NCBI RefSeq assembly: GCF_000764225.1
Contig: NZ_JQED01000055.1
Location: 496,001 to 560,000 of the forward strand
Source: Colwellia psychrerythraea
Lineage (GTDB): Bacteria > Pseudomonadota > Gammaproteobacteria > Enterobacterales > Alteromonadaceae
Length of the DNA stretch: 64,000 nucleotides
Direction: 5' to 3'
Positions 26,281-35,395 of this stretch are shown here, in pieces. Positions within the stretch are counted from its first letter, which is position 1; every line of letters starts with the position of its first letter. Under the pieces are notes generated by a model. That model saw nothing but the letters and a program-made list of their open reading frames with translations, searched no databases and had not been told where the DNA came from. The position numbers were made by a program, and so were the translations under genes.

Positions 26281-26570
26281 TTATACCCGTTACCATTCAA
26301 GAGGCATGTTTCAGAGTGCTAGAGCAATTTCAATTCAAGGCGCTGTGATGAAATAATGGTTGTGCCATTATAAGTCACAGCAACGATGGAGTAATGTTGC
26401 TCAAGCGCTTCTTTGATGGGCTTAAAATCACTTTAGTCGGCGTTAAATGATCAAATCATAGAATGACTATGCTTAAATTATTTGCCCTGCCTAACGTGGT
26501 TTTAATTCCCACTGAAATCCTGCACTTTGATAGGTAGTGAATATACAACTTTAGCCTAAACACGTTGATT
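26281..26570. repeat. Probable dispersed intergenic repeat element
   Basis: The 415-base gap 26238-26652 holds no gene. Much of it looks like a non-coding repeat: it starts near ttatacccgtta, contains complementary stretches (cacagcaacgatgg, tgctcaagcg) and ends with cccactgaaatcctgcact and aggtagtgaata (about 26508-26543). Its right end and the tgctcaagc segment recur in the MFS leader at about 39468-39541 (cccacttaaatcatgcact, aggtagcgagta). Two related copies in unlinked spacers suggest a dispersed family. Boundaries are approximate. Confidence 0.5.
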
Positions 26571-26652
26571 CAGACTTAAACTTAATATGTAGCTAGTATA
26601 TAGTTATAATTAAATGTAATTAATAGCCTCGAATGAGAAAAACTTTTTCCAT

Positions 26653-27570
26653 ATGACTCATAATAACGACTCTAAACTTTTTGATGGCATGGTGATATTT
26701 ACTCAAGTAGTTGAGTGCGGAAGCTTCTCAGGTGCAGCAATAGCAACAGGTCACTCAAATTCTTATATTAGTAAAACACTTAATAAACTGGAAGCGCGAG
26801 TTGGCGTTCGTTTATTAAATCGAACCACACGATCGATTAGTTTGACCCCAGAAGGTCAAGTGTATTATGAACAATGCCAGCAGTTAGTTCTCGATGCACA
26901 TGATGCGGTTTCTCTCTTAACGCAAAGTCATATAGAACCTAAAGGAGTGCTTAAAGTAAGCTGCCCAACGTCGTTTGCAGAAAATCACTTACAAGATGTG
27001 ATGTCTACCTTTATGCATCAATATCCGAAGGTGAATTTAGTGCTAGATTTAAATGATCGCCATGTTGATTTAGTACAAGATGGCTTTGACTTAGTCATTC
27101 GTGCTACTAATAAGTTGGCAGAATCAAGTTTGGTGTGTCGTAAAATATATAGTTGCAAAGCCTATACTGTGGCATCACATGATTATTTAAAACGCTTTGG
27201 TCTACCGCAGTCACCAGAAGAATTGAGTGAACATCAGTGCCTTTGTTACAGTAATCTAAAGCAAGCGAATAAATGGGTTTACAGCCATAGTAATGGCACC
27301 GATAGTCAGGTTGAAGTGGAAGCCAAATTATTATGTAATAGTGCAAGTATGGAGTTGGCTATGGTGCTTGCCGGTCATGGTATTTGTCGGTTACCTGAAT
27401 TTGTCATGGAAAAAGCACTAAGAGATAATAAGTTAACCGTGTTATTTAATGATTACATCACGCCAACAATTGACGTTTTTGCCATTTATCCCAGCCGAAA
27501 ACACTTATCACCTAAAGTTCGGTCTTTTATTGATTTACTCGTTGAGAAAATGCCTCAAGCGATACAATAG
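26653..27570 (+). CDS. LysR-family transcriptional regulator (AaeR/DsdC-like group)
   Basis: This 305-residue regulator has an N-terminal helix-turn-helix (residues 8-68: LFDGMVIFTQVVECGSFSGAAIATGHSNSYISKTLNKLEARVGVRLLNRTTRSISLTPEG) and an effector domain (GVLKVSCPTSFAENHLQDVMSTFM onward). The LLNRTTRS-x-xLT-x-x-G motif marks the large LysR group that often controls adjacent oxidoreductase or efflux genes. Placement opposite the FMN reductase suggests it regulates that gene, although a repeat element occupies most of the gap. Confidence 0.92.
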   Translation: MTHNNDSKLFDGMVIFTQVVECGSFSGAAIATGHSNSYISKTLNKLEARVGVRLLNRTTRSISLTPEGQVYYEQCQQLVLDAHDAVSLLTQSHIEPKGVLKVSCPTSFAENHLQDVMSTFMHQYPKVNLVLDLNDRHVDLVQDGFDLVIRATNKLAESSLVCRKIYSCKAYTVASHDYLKRFGLPQSPEELSEHQCLCYSNLKQANKWVYSHSNGTDSQVEVEAKLLCNSASMELAMVLAGHGICRLPEFVMEKALRDNKLTVLFNDYITPTIDVFAIYPSRKHLSPKVRSFIDLLVEKMPQAIQ

Positions 27571-27585
27571 CTGACTTTCCCTTGC

Positions 27586-28263
27586 TCAGTTATATTTAGT
27601 AGAAGCTCTCATGCATTGTGTTAGTAGAGTACAAAACTCATTAAGATCTCTGTCTATTGCTGTTTCAGGTAGGTATAAATGATAACCCAATGCCTGATGT
27701 AACAGTGCGCAGTGATGTAGGAATGCGGCTAGTGGTCCTGTTATTATTTCACCAGATGATAAAGTAAAGGGCTCAAAATTAATCAAGCTCTGTTCAAGGG
27801 GAAGTAACTTCTGACTCATTGCAAAAGCCACTAGAGGCTTTTGCTCGTGAATAAGCCGATTGGCCAAACGCGGTGATATTTTATCGGCTAACGAGGATAA
27901 ATTTAATAAACGAATACCTATATAAGGAAGCTGTATTGTGGCGAGTCCTGACGTTTCGTTGATTAAAGAAATGCGTTGGACTTCTTGCCACTCAACCTGC
28001 CATTGCCCATACCTATGCTGATATTTTATGCCTGTAGGATTTAGGGATAAACTGTATTTAGGCTCAAGGTACTTTGCTAAACCAGTGATAAATATCACCA
28101 ATGCGCATAAGTAAATAAAAATAATCACCAAATGAAACTGTCGCCAATAACCTTGGCTAAATATGAAGGTGAAAAGTGCGATAACGACTGACACTAACAT
28201 TAAAAAAAGTGCGTGGTGATTACTTTGTGCTTTAATATTGATAACAGGTAATGGTCTAGTCAT
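27586..28263 (-). CDS. DUF2982-like membrane protein
   Basis: This 225-residue protein has two N-terminal hydrophobic segments (HALFLMLVSVVIALFTFIF and FHLVIIFIYLCALVIFITGLA) and a cytoplasmic part with a PH-like beta pattern (YSLSLNPTGIKYQHRYGQWQVEWQEVQRISLINE). It resembles the uncharacterised DUF2982 proteins of Shewanella and Vibrio; I assign it from memory of that pattern, so this is moderate. It converges on the LysR gene with a 15-base gap. Its function is unknown. Confidence 0.65.
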   Translation of the reverse strand: MTRPLPVINIKAQSNHHALFLMLVSVVIALFTFIFSQGYWRQFHLVIIFIYLCALVIFITGLAKYLEPKYSLSLNPTGIKYQHRYGQWQVEWQEVQRISLINETSGLATIQLPYIGIRLLNLSSLADKISPRLANRLIHEQKPLVAFAMSQKLLPLEQSLINFEPFTLSSGEIITGPLAAFLHHCALLHQALGYHLYLPETAIDRDLNEFCTLLTQCMRASTKYN

Positions 28264-28320
28264 GATTACCTCTAGTGGACAACCATTTTGCTAAGTATAG
28301 TTAATATTTTGTTATTCAAA

Positions 28321-28764
28321 TCAACGGCAGTTTTGTTTAATTAACTTAGTAAACCTTTTCTTTTGTTCTGCTAGTTGCTCTTCGCTTTGATAATTTCGCT
28401 CGCCATCAGCTGACATTAGGTAAAGGCGGCCACCTTGCTGATACAGAGCAAGTTCGCTTTTTAATTGATTACAATAACCTTTATTTTTTTGTTTTTGCTT
28501 AGCATTGCTTTGCGCTTTTTCTGCTTTAGCTTGTTTCGCTTTATTATAGTCTTGTTGCCACTGGCTGTTACTGCTAACAGGCTTTGCAATATTATTATTT
28601 TCACTTGGCTTTATTGTGGTAACTTTTTCGTCACTTATTGGTTTGTCGCTAAAGTGAACCTTGCCACTTTTATCAGTCCAAGTATAAATCTCTGCCATTG
28701 CACTAAATGGTAAACTCCAGCTTGCAGCCAGTAAAATAATGCTTATTCTTGTCAAGTTATCCAT
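28321..28764 (-). CDS. DUF4124 domain periplasmic protein
   Basis: This 147-residue protein has a signal peptide (LTRISIILLAASWSLPFSAMA) followed at once by a DUF4124 domain, EIYTWTDKSGKVHFSDKPISDEKVTTI. After that comes a Lys/Gln-rich linker (KAKQAKAEKAQSNAKQKQKNK) and a Cys-containing C-terminus (GYCNQLKSEL and KQNCR), likely a disulfide. The divergent neighbour, an M23 peptidase, starts with the same domain, which suggests a related envelope role. No enzymatic motif is present. Confidence 0.85.
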   Translation of the reverse strand: MDNLTRISIILLAASWSLPFSAMAEIYTWTDKSGKVHFSDKPISDEKVTTIKPSENNNIAKPVSSNSQWQQDYNKAKQAKAEKAQSNAKQKQKNKGYCNQLKSELALYQQGGRLYLMSADGERNYQSEEQLAEQKKRFTKLIKQNCR

Positions 28765-28966
28765 AAATTCCCTTTGTAACTTAATACCTGTAGCTTAATA
28801 CTGTTAATATAGTGTTTATCGTGTAAATAAGAGCGCTAAATTATTCCTAGGTAGAAACCATAACATAGCTTAATTGGCTTGTGGCAGCTCACGAGGATGA
28901 ATTTTGTAAAAAATTATGGGCACTCGTAACGCAATATGTCGCTTAAGTAACTCAAGGAATGCTTTA

Positions 28967-29860
28967 ATGAAGGGATTATGTCTATTATTATTACTCACAG
29001 GGTTATGCTCTGTATGCCAAGCTGGGCAAATGTATAAATATAAAGATGCCAACGGCCATTGGGTATTTAGTGATAAACCACCTGAAAAAGAACAAGATTT
29101 TTCTACTTTACAGTTTAGTAGCCCGAAAAAAACAAGCTATAAAGTGCAACTGTATAATGTAAAGAACAAGAATGGTTATACTCTCTATGCTAAAAATGAT
29201 TTTTATGCTCCTGTTGAAGTTGGCTTCACCCCGCCAAATAAGCAAACCCTTATCAGTAAAGTTATCCCTGCAAGAAGCCGTATTGCTCTATTTGATAGTA
29301 AAAATAAAACGCTGACAGTTGATTATCGTTGGGCTCTTGGGGATCCCAACAGTATTGCTGATAATTACCAATATCGTGCCCCTTTTAATTCACCTAAAGG
29401 GCATAAAATAACCCAAGCCTTTAATGGACAGTTTTCCCATACTAATGACTACAATAAATATGCAGTGGATATTGCAATGGATGTTGGTACTTATTTAACC
29501 GCAGTGAGAGCTGGTACAGTCGTTTGGGTTAAAGATGATTATCATATGAGCGGCAGGACTAATTATTTTTTAGACAAAGCAAATGTTATTAAAATATTGC
29601 ATGATGATGGTACTTTCTCTTCTTATGCCCATATTCTCATGGACACTGCCATCGTAAAAGAAGGCGATAACGTTGCTGTTGGTGATAAGTTAGCTCGTTC
29701 AGGGTCGTCGGGATTTTCAACTGGGCCTCATTTACATTTTTCTGTCATTAAAAATTCAGGGCTTAAAAATATCGCTATACCATTCAAGTTTGTTGATGAT
29801 GCAGGTATAGTATTTATCCCTAAACGTGCAATGATCATGGTTGGAGCAAGTAAGCTTTAA
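28967..29860 (+). CDS. M23 family metallopeptidase with N-terminal DUF4124 domain
   Basis: From the ATG at 28967, which has aagga 9 bases upstream, the product is 297 residues; an in-frame start at 28916 is less likely because the signal peptide begins at MKGLCLLLLLTGLCSVCQA. A DUF4124 domain follows (MYKYKDANGHWVFSDKPP). The C-terminal LytM/M23 domain has the zinc ligands in FSHTNDYNKYAVDIAMDVG (His...Asp) and GPHLHFSV (His-x-His). The family are peptidoglycan endopeptidases or, when inactive, amidase activators; all metal ligands are present here, so an active enzyme is likely. Confidence 0.92.
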   Translation: MKGLCLLLLLTGLCSVCQAGQMYKYKDANGHWVFSDKPPEKEQDFSTLQFSSPKKTSYKVQLYNVKNKNGYTLYAKNDFYAPVEVGFTPPNKQTLISKVIPARSRIALFDSKNKTLTVDYRWALGDPNSIADNYQYRAPFNSPKGHKITQAFNGQFSHTNDYNKYAVDIAMDVGTYLTAVRAGTVVWVKDDYHMSGRTNYFLDKANVIKILHDDGTFSSYAHILMDTAIVKEGDNVAVGDKLARSGSSGFSTGPHLHFSVIKNSGLKNIAIPFKFVDDAGIVFIPKRAMIMVGASKL

Positions 29861-29885
29861 TATGAGGAGTGTCATAGCAAGCAGG

Positions 29886-31034
29886 TTAATCAAGCGTCTT
29901 TTTAAATCGCATTGCCGCAATGAGTAAACCTAAGCAGGTAAAAGCAATTAACCAGATCATATCAAAATTCATTTCAATAACATCGACGTCACGTAATACG
30001 ACGCCTCTAATCAAACGAATAAAATGTGTGGCAGGTAATGCTTCTGCAATATATTGCGCAGGCAGCGGCATACCTTCATAGGGAAACATAAAACCAGACA
30101 ATAGTATTGAGGGCAGCAAAATAAAGATGGTCATTTGCATTGATTGTAATTGGTTTTTAGTTACGGTTGAGATGACTAGCCCGAGTACCAAACTCGCACA
30201 AATAAATAACAAGGTAGCAATAGCAAGTTGACTTAATCCACCGTTAAAAGGCACGTTAAAAAGCCAATAACCTAGCCCTAAAATAATGGCAACTTGAATA
30301 GCACCAATAAAAATATAAGGAAATATTTTACCTATCATCAATTCAATAGGAGCAAGTGGCGTGGTAATGAGCATCTCCATATTGCCACGTTCATGCTCTC
30401 TGACAATGGCTGCTGAGGTAAACATTATCATGGTCATCGTCAGTATAACTGCGACAAGTCCTGGCACTATGTTCACTACACTCCGTTGTTCAGGGTTATA
30501 AAGTAAGGTTACTTCAAATGTAGGGGTATTTCGGTTGGCGGGTTTATCAAGCAGCTCAACAAGCGGCATATTACGCAAACTTTTTATACTAGAGGCTATG
30601 ACAGTATCAGAGCCATCGACTAACCATTGTGCAATGGGCCGACTGGTTTCTTGTTTACTTGAAGGTGGTAGGCCAAAGCCGACACTGGGATGTCGCACCA
30701 AACGTTGGCTTACGTCTTTTGGAATAATTAATACTGCCCGCACCTCATTACTATCTATCGCTTTTTGTGCCGCTTTTGTTGAGTGATAATTGTGAGTAAA
30801 AGTAATAATACCGGTTGCTGAAACGGTTTGTTGTAATACTCTGCTTAATGATGTTTGGCTATGATCAACTACGCCGACGGGTATGTTTCGTACATTGGTG
30901 TTAATAGCAAAAGCAAATAAAAGTAGCTGTACTAGTGGGATCATGATGACCATGGCAAAAGTCATTCTATCTCGTCTTAGTTGTAATAGCTCTTTCGTGA
31001 CAATCGCTTGAATTCTCAATAGGGATGTTTTCAT
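29886..31034 (-). CDS. ABC-2 type transporter permease
   Basis: This 382-residue permease has one N-terminal helix, a long periplasmic loop (about 45-190) and five C-terminal helices, the layout of YhhJ/YbhR proteins. The motif VREHERGNMEMLITTPLAPIELMIGKIFPYIFIGAIQVAIILGLGYWLF is typical. The ATG at 31034 overlaps the ATPase stop as TAATG, which supports this start over one at 31061. With the ATPase and the HlyD-like protein it forms a three-gene exporter; drugs or lipids are possible cargo. Confidence 0.92.
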   Translation of the reverse strand: MKTSLLRIQAIVTKELLQLRRDRMTFAMVIMIPLVQLLLFAFAINTNVRNIPVGVVDHSQTSLSRVLQQTVSATGIITFTHNYHSTKAAQKAIDSNEVRAVLIIPKDVSQRLVRHPSVGFGLPPSSKQETSRPIAQWLVDGSDTVIASSIKSLRNMPLVELLDKPANRNTPTFEVTLLYNPEQRSVVNIVPGLVAVILTMTMIMFTSAAIVREHERGNMEMLITTPLAPIELMIGKIFPYIFIGAIQVAIILGLGYWLFNVPFNGGLSQLAIATLLFICASLVLGLVISTVTKNQLQSMQMTIFILLPSILLSGFMFPYEGMPLPAQYIAEALPATHFIRLIRGVVLRDVDVIEMNFDMIWLIAFTCLGLLIAAMRFKKTLD

Positions 31035-32005
31035 TATCGTGCTACCCCTTGACCGGTACAACTTACGAAAACATCTTCAAGGCTTGGTCTCACAATAGCT
31101 AACTTATCTGTCGGTTTAATACAGAATTGTCGCTGTAATAGGGCTACTGGATTTGCTTCAACTTTGCTAACTAACACACGTAAATGTGTGCCTAGCTGAG
31201 CTGCTGATATAATTTGTGGCAGCGTGGTAAGTTTGTCCTTTATATAACGTAAATCAGTTGCGGCTATCTCCACAACTTGTGCTGCCATATTATTCATTAA
31301 TGCTTGTGGGGAGCCGTCTGCTCTTTTAATACCATTCTCTAAAATGGCTAGCTTGTGGCAACGTTCAGCTTCATCCATGTAATGTGTTGAGACTAATATT
31401 GTGGTGCCCTGATCACAAAGATCAAATAACTGTTCCCAAAATTCACGTCTATTTTGCGGGTCAACGGCTGAAGTGGGTTCATCTAAAAAGAGTAGTTTTG
31501 GTTTGTGTATAAGCGCTGCGGCAAGCGCTAAACGTTGTTTTTGACCGCCACTCATGCTGCCAGCAAGTTGTTGGCTTTGCTGTGTTAGTTGGTGGGTACT
31601 TAATAATTCACTTAAACGAGATTTTTGTTCGTTAGCTGTTAGCCCATAAATCTTACTAACAAATTGCAAATTTTCTTTAACCGTAAGATCATCATAAAGT
31701 GAGAACTTTTGTGTCATATAGCCAATTTCTAAACGCAGTTTATTGGCTTCTTTAGGTAAGTGACAGCCCAAGACGTTAACTTGACCACTTGTAGGCTTTA
31801 ATAACCCTGTCAATAATCGAATAGCAGTTGTTTTTCCCGAGCCATTAGGGCCCAAAAAACCGTAAATAGTTTGTTTTTCAACCGTTAAATCCAATTCTGA
31901 TAAAGCAGCTAATGAACCGAAATTACGGCAAAGATTTTTAGCGTTTATAGCAAGCTCACGGTGATAATTTGTATTATTGGCAGCGTCACGTGTGGTAAAA
32001 ATCAT
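31034..32005 (-). CDS. ABC transporter ATP-binding protein
   Basis: This 323-residue nucleotide-binding subunit has Walker A at LGPNGSGKTT (51-60), signature MSGGQKQRLALA (about 151-162), Walker B LLFLDEPTSAVD and the H-loop STHYMDEAERC. A C-terminal extension beyond residue 230 carries the ISAAQLGTHLRVLV-type fold seen in drug-export ATPases such as CcmA/DrrA. It overlaps the upstream HlyD gene by ATGA and the downstream permease by TAATG, so the three are translationally coupled. There is a single ATPase domain, unlike the fused YhiH. Confidence 0.95.
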   Translation of the reverse strand: MIFTTRDAANNTNYHRELAINAKNLCRNFGSLAALSELDLTVEKQTIYGFLGPNGSGKTTAIRLLTGLLKPTSGQVNVLGCHLPKEANKLRLEIGYMTQKFSLYDDLTVKENLQFVSKIYGLTANEQKSRLSELLSTHQLTQQSQQLAGSMSGGQKQRLALAAALIHKPKLLFLDEPTSAVDPQNRREFWEQLFDLCDQGTTILVSTHYMDEAERCHKLAILENGIKRADGSPQALMNNMAAQVVEIAATDLRYIKDKLTTLPQIISAAQLGTHLRVLVSKVEANPVALLQRQFCIKPTDKLAIVRPSLEDVFVSCTGQGVAR

Positions 32006-32970
32006 GGCATTTGAACTTGTGCAGGCACACCCATAGGCAAATCTGCAGCGCTATCGGGTAATTGTATTTCGGCTAAATACATCAGATTGGCACGCTCTTC
32101 TTGGTTCAGAGCGAAATAAGGAGTAAAAGCAGGCTCTGAAGAGATCCAGCGTACGGTTCCGATGATAGGGGCGTTTAAGCCATCGACGTATACCGTTAAC
32201 TTATCAGTAACTTTTATATGCACTCGGTAGGGCTCAGGCACATAAATTCGAGCAAAAGGCGCAGTGCCTGCCAAGATGATGGCGATAGGACTACCTTGTG
32301 TTACTCGTTCACCTAAATTCCACGGTAAGTTATCTAATATACCATCGCGTTTGGCGGTAATGGTTAAGTCATTGAGTTTTTTGGTTTCGCTATCAAGCAC
32401 CGCGATGCTTGTTGCTAAAATAGCGTTGGCAATTTGTAAGTCTTCAATGCGAGCGCCATTGATAAGTTGTAATAGTTTTTCTTGTGCATTGTGAAGCTTA
32501 GCTGTATTTTCGTCACGCGAAGCAAGGGCGTTATCTAATGTTGCTTGACTTGCTAGATCTTTTTTAATCAGTATGTTTACTCGTTGATAATTAGCCTCGC
32601 TTTTTACCAGTGCCGCTTTAGCGCCAGCTACTTGCGCCGTAGCAGCGGCTACTTCCTCTTCACGAGCACCATTGTGTACTTTCTCTAAATTTGCCTTAGC
32701 TTGCTGCATTTCTGCTTGGGCTTTAGCAACAAGCGCTTTTTGAATAGTATCATCAAGTTTTACGAGTATCGTGCCTTTGCTTACTTGGCTTCCCGTATTG
32801 ATAGGTAAAGCGATGATGACTTCACTCACGGTCGCAGTGTGAGCTATACGCTCTCGCTCTAATGTACCTAAGGCAAGGCCAGGTTTATTGTTATCACAGG
32901 CATTGAGTAATATTAACGAAATAATTAGTATAAATAATCTAGGCAAAGTATCGGGAAATTTCGCAGACAT
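32002..32970 (-). CDS. HlyD-family adaptor, probable lipoprotein, of an ABC exporter
   Basis: This 322-residue adaptor has a lipobox LILLNAC at residues 19-25, so it is probably acylated rather than anchored by a helix. The barrel-sandwich halves are VSEVIIALPINTGSQVSKGTILVKLDD and AKRDGILDNLPWNLGERVTQGSPIAIIL, separated by a coiled-coil hairpin (about 75-175) rich in Ala, Lys and Glu (VHNGAREEEVAAATAQVAGAKAAL). It is the first gene of the operon with the ATPase and permease, matching YbhG-YbhFSR-type exporters. No outer-membrane factor is nearby. Confidence 0.92.
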   Translation of the reverse strand: MSAKFPDTLPRLFILIISLILLNACDNNKPGLALGTLERERIAHTATVSEVIIALPINTGSQVSKGTILVKLDDTIQKALVAKAQAEMQQAKANLEKVHNGAREEEVAAATAQVAGAKAALVKSEANYQRVNILIKKDLASQATLDNALASRDENTAKLHNAQEKLLQLINGARIEDLQIANAILATSIAVLDSETKKLNDLTITAKRDGILDNLPWNLGERVTQGSPIAIILAGTAPFARIYVPEPYRVHIKVTDKLTVYVDGLNAPIIGTVRWISSEPAFTPYFALNQEERANLMYLAEIQLPDSAADLPMGVPAQVQMP

Positions 32971-33133
32971 GAATATTTATCTCATTGAAATGTAGACTAG
33001 TTTTTAGTTTAATCTCAATGAGTTTAAAGTCAATTTTTTCTCGAATGTTGAATTAATACTGATTAGATATGGACTGAGTTGAGCATGGTATTAATTGACT
33101 GTATAGGTATAGTCAAGTGCCTAATTACAGTCA

Positions 33134-33580
33134 TTAATTATATTGTTGCTCAAAATAACTCTCGATAATTAGCCTTGCCGATTCGGCATCAATATTATCT
33201 TTTTTTAAATTCTTGAAACCACCTCGAGCAAATAATTGCTCTTTAGCATCGGCGGTGGTTAACCGTTCATCTTGAAACTCTACCGGGATTCCAAAACGAC
33301 CATGGACTCGGTTGCCAAACTTTTTGGCATCAAGGGTAAGTTGCTGCTCACTACCGTCCATATTGAGTGGTAGTCCAATGACAATAAAGTCAGGTTGCCA
33401 TTCCTTTAGAAACTTGGACAAATTATCCCAATGTGGAATACCGTCAACAGCCTTCACTGAACCAAGTGGTGTAGCACTACCTGTTATTTCTTGACCTACA
33501 GCAACACCAATATATTTTTTACCAAAATCAAAGCCAATAACAGTGCGTTGGCCAATGGGCGATTTAGTTTTAGTCGACAT
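33134..33580 (-). CDS. ruvX: Holliday junction resolvase-like protein RuvX/YqgF
   Basis: This 148-residue RNase H-fold nuclease is implicated in pre-16S rRNA 5' processing. The ATG at 33580 is preferred: aagga sits 6 bases upstream and the protein then begins just before the first strand TVIGFDFGKKYIGVAVGQ. In-frame starts at 33601 and 33628 would add 7-16 polar residues. Active-site acids appear in DFGKKYIGVA, IVIGLPLNMDGSEQQ and DERLTTADA. It lies downstream of yqgE in the conserved rsmE-gshB-yqgE-ruvX order. Confidence 0.95.
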   Translation of the reverse strand: MSTKTKSPIGQRTVIGFDFGKKYIGVAVGQEITGSATPLGSVKAVDGIPHWDNLSKFLKEWQPDFIVIGLPLNMDGSEQQLTLDAKKFGNRVHGRFGIPVEFQDERLTTADAKEQLFARGGFKNLKKDNIDAESARLIIESYFEQQYN

Positions 33581-33668
33581 TTTTTTCCTTGAATGGTTCA
33601 TCGTTATAGTCGTCTGCTTATTTAGCAAAGTTACTCAACCGTTATACAGTCAACTGAAAGAGTTGCGA

Positions 33669-34361
33669 TTAAGCATGGCCAATATCGCTAGATAAATGAG
33701 CGATATCAATCCCCAATTTTTCAGTAGCTTTTTTCCAACGCTGTTCAATGGGCGTTTCAAAAAGAATTTCAATATCAGCGGGTGTCGTAAGCCACGAATT
33801 CGCTTGTAATTCTTGTTCTAGTTGACCGGGTCCCCAACCAGCGTAACCTAAAGTAACTATAAATTGTTCTGGGGCCTTTTGCGTGCCCAAAGACATTAGG
33901 ATATCTTTTGAGGTAGTGATCATTAGTTCTTTACTCAATACCAATGAACTACTCCAGCCTGGTTGTGAACGATGCAATACAAAGCCTCGCTGTTGTGCAA
34001 TAGGGCCACCTGAAAGTACTAGCTGCTCTAAGCTATTGCTGATATCAGTGACAAGCGTAATATCATTCATATCATCATTGTTAGTTAACTCACTGCTTTG
34101 GCTTAGGTTATCAGGTTTTTCATTGTCTTCAGGTTCTATTTGCTTGAGTAGATCCGCTAAGGTGATATTAACAGGTAAGTTGATGATCAGACCCATGGCG
34201 CCTTCTTCATTGTGCTCACAAATATAGGTCACCGTTTTGTTAAAATAGGGATCACCTAGAGAAGGCATGGCAATCAATAGTTGGTTTTCTAAACTCATCA
34301 TCGATTGAGACGGATCTATTTCTGCACCGCTTTTGAGTGTTGCTTTTTGTTGTTTTTCCAT
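33669..34361 (-). CDS. yqgE: UPF0301/AlgH family protein YqgE
   Basis: This 230-residue protein of unknown biochemical role has the family motifs LLIAMPSLGDPYFNKTVTYICEHNEEGAMGLIINLP, LSGGPIAQQRGFVLHR and TLGYAGWGPGQLEQE. Homologues begin near MMSLENQLLIAMP, so the Met at 34301 is an alternative start; from 34361 there are 20 extra residues. Compared with E. coli YqgE there is an acidic insertion of about 30 residues (EPEDNEKPDNLSQSSELTNND) before the GGP motif. It sits between gshB and ruvX. Confidence 0.94.
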   Translation of the reverse strand: MEKQQKATLKSGAEIDPSQSMMSLENQLLIAMPSLGDPYFNKTVTYICEHNEEGAMGLIINLPVNITLADLLKQIEPEDNEKPDNLSQSSELTNNDDMNDITLVTDISNSLEQLVLSGGPIAQQRGFVLHRSQPGWSSSLVLSKELMITTSKDILMSLGTQKAPEQFIVTLGYAGWGPGQLEQELQANSWLTTPADIEILFETPIEQRWKKATEKLGIDIAHLSSDIGHA

Positions 34362-34374
34362 GCAATTTCAACTT

Positions 34375-35337
34375 TTATTTTGTGATGTTATCTTCAATAG
34401 CATCCATTAGTTTACCACTGATATTGATTGGGTAAGCTGCTTCAATTTCACGGATACACGTAGGGCTTGTGACATTGATTTCAGTAACTTTATCACCAAT
34501 GACATCTAAACCAACAAAGTATAGACCACGCTTTTTCAATTCTGGGGCAATGGCATCGGCAATAGCTTTATCACTTACGCTAAGAGGGCGGGCTACACCA
34601 CGTCCACCAGCAGCCAAATTACCGCGAGTTTCACCCTGAGCAGGTATTCGTGCTAGACAGTAAGGCATTGGTTCGCCGTTAACAATCAGAATACGTTTAT
34701 CACCATCTACAATTTCAGGCATAAACTCTTGCACCATGGCATATTGCTCACCATGATTAGTTAAGGTTTCGATAATGACACCTACGTTGGCATCATTTGC
34801 TTTAATGCGGAAAATTGAAGCGCCACCCATACCATCAAGAGGTTTAATAATAACGTCTTGTTGTTTGTCATGAAATTCACGAATTTTGTCACTACTTCGC
34901 GTAACCAAGGTTTTAGGAGTGAATTCGCTAAACCAAGCCGTAAATAACTTTTCATTACAATCCCGTAGGCTTTGCGGTTTATTCACAATGAGTGTACCTT
35001 CAACTTCAGCACGCTCTAACAGGTATGTCGCATAAATAAATTCAGTGTCAAATGGCGGATCTTTACGCATCAGTACTGCATCCAATTCACTCACAGCTAT
35101 ATCTTGTGGCTCAGATAACTCGTACCAATGCTCGCTATCATCAAACACTGTTACTCGGTGTGTTGTTGCGCGACATTGGCCTTGCTCAAGGTATAAATCT
35201 TTCATTTCCATGTAGTAGAGTTCATAGCCACGTTGCTGTGCCTCGAGCATCATTGCCATTGATGAATCTTTTGCTACTTTCACTTGTGAAATAGGATCCA
35301 TTACTATGCCGAGTTTTATTACTTTATTTGTAGTCAT
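34375..35337 (-). CDS. gshB: Glutathione synthetase
   Basis: This ATP-grasp ligase joins gamma-glutamylcysteine and glycine, the second step of glutathione synthesis. The 320 residues include IKLGIVMDPISQVKVAKDSSMAMMLEAQQRGYEL at the N-terminus, LMRKDPPFDTEFIYATYLLE, the ATP-grasp loop IKPLDGMGGASIFRI, GDKRILIVNGEPMPYCLARIPAQGETRGNLAAGGRG and GLDVIGDKVTEINVTSPTCIREIE, all diagnostic. Length equals the E. coli enzyme. yqgE follows after 13 bases and rsmE precedes by 58, so one operon is likely. Confidence 0.98.
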   Translation of the reverse strand: MTTNKVIKLGIVMDPISQVKVAKDSSMAMMLEAQQRGYELYYMEMKDLYLEQGQCRATTHRVTVFDDSEHWYELSEPQDIAVSELDAVLMRKDPPFDTEFIYATYLLERAEVEGTLIVNKPQSLRDCNEKLFTAWFSEFTPKTLVTRSSDKIREFHDKQQDVIIKPLDGMGGASIFRIKANDANVGVIIETLTNHGEQYAMVQEFMPEIVDGDKRILIVNGEPMPYCLARIPAQGETRGNLAAGGRGVARPLSVSDKAIADAIAPELKKRGLYFVGLDVIGDKVTEINVTSPTCIREIEAAYPINISGKLMDAIEDNITK

Positions 35338-35395
35338 TTTTTATCCTGTTCAATATTAATTTTTAACGCTGTCGTTGAGCAAAACAACAATAAAT

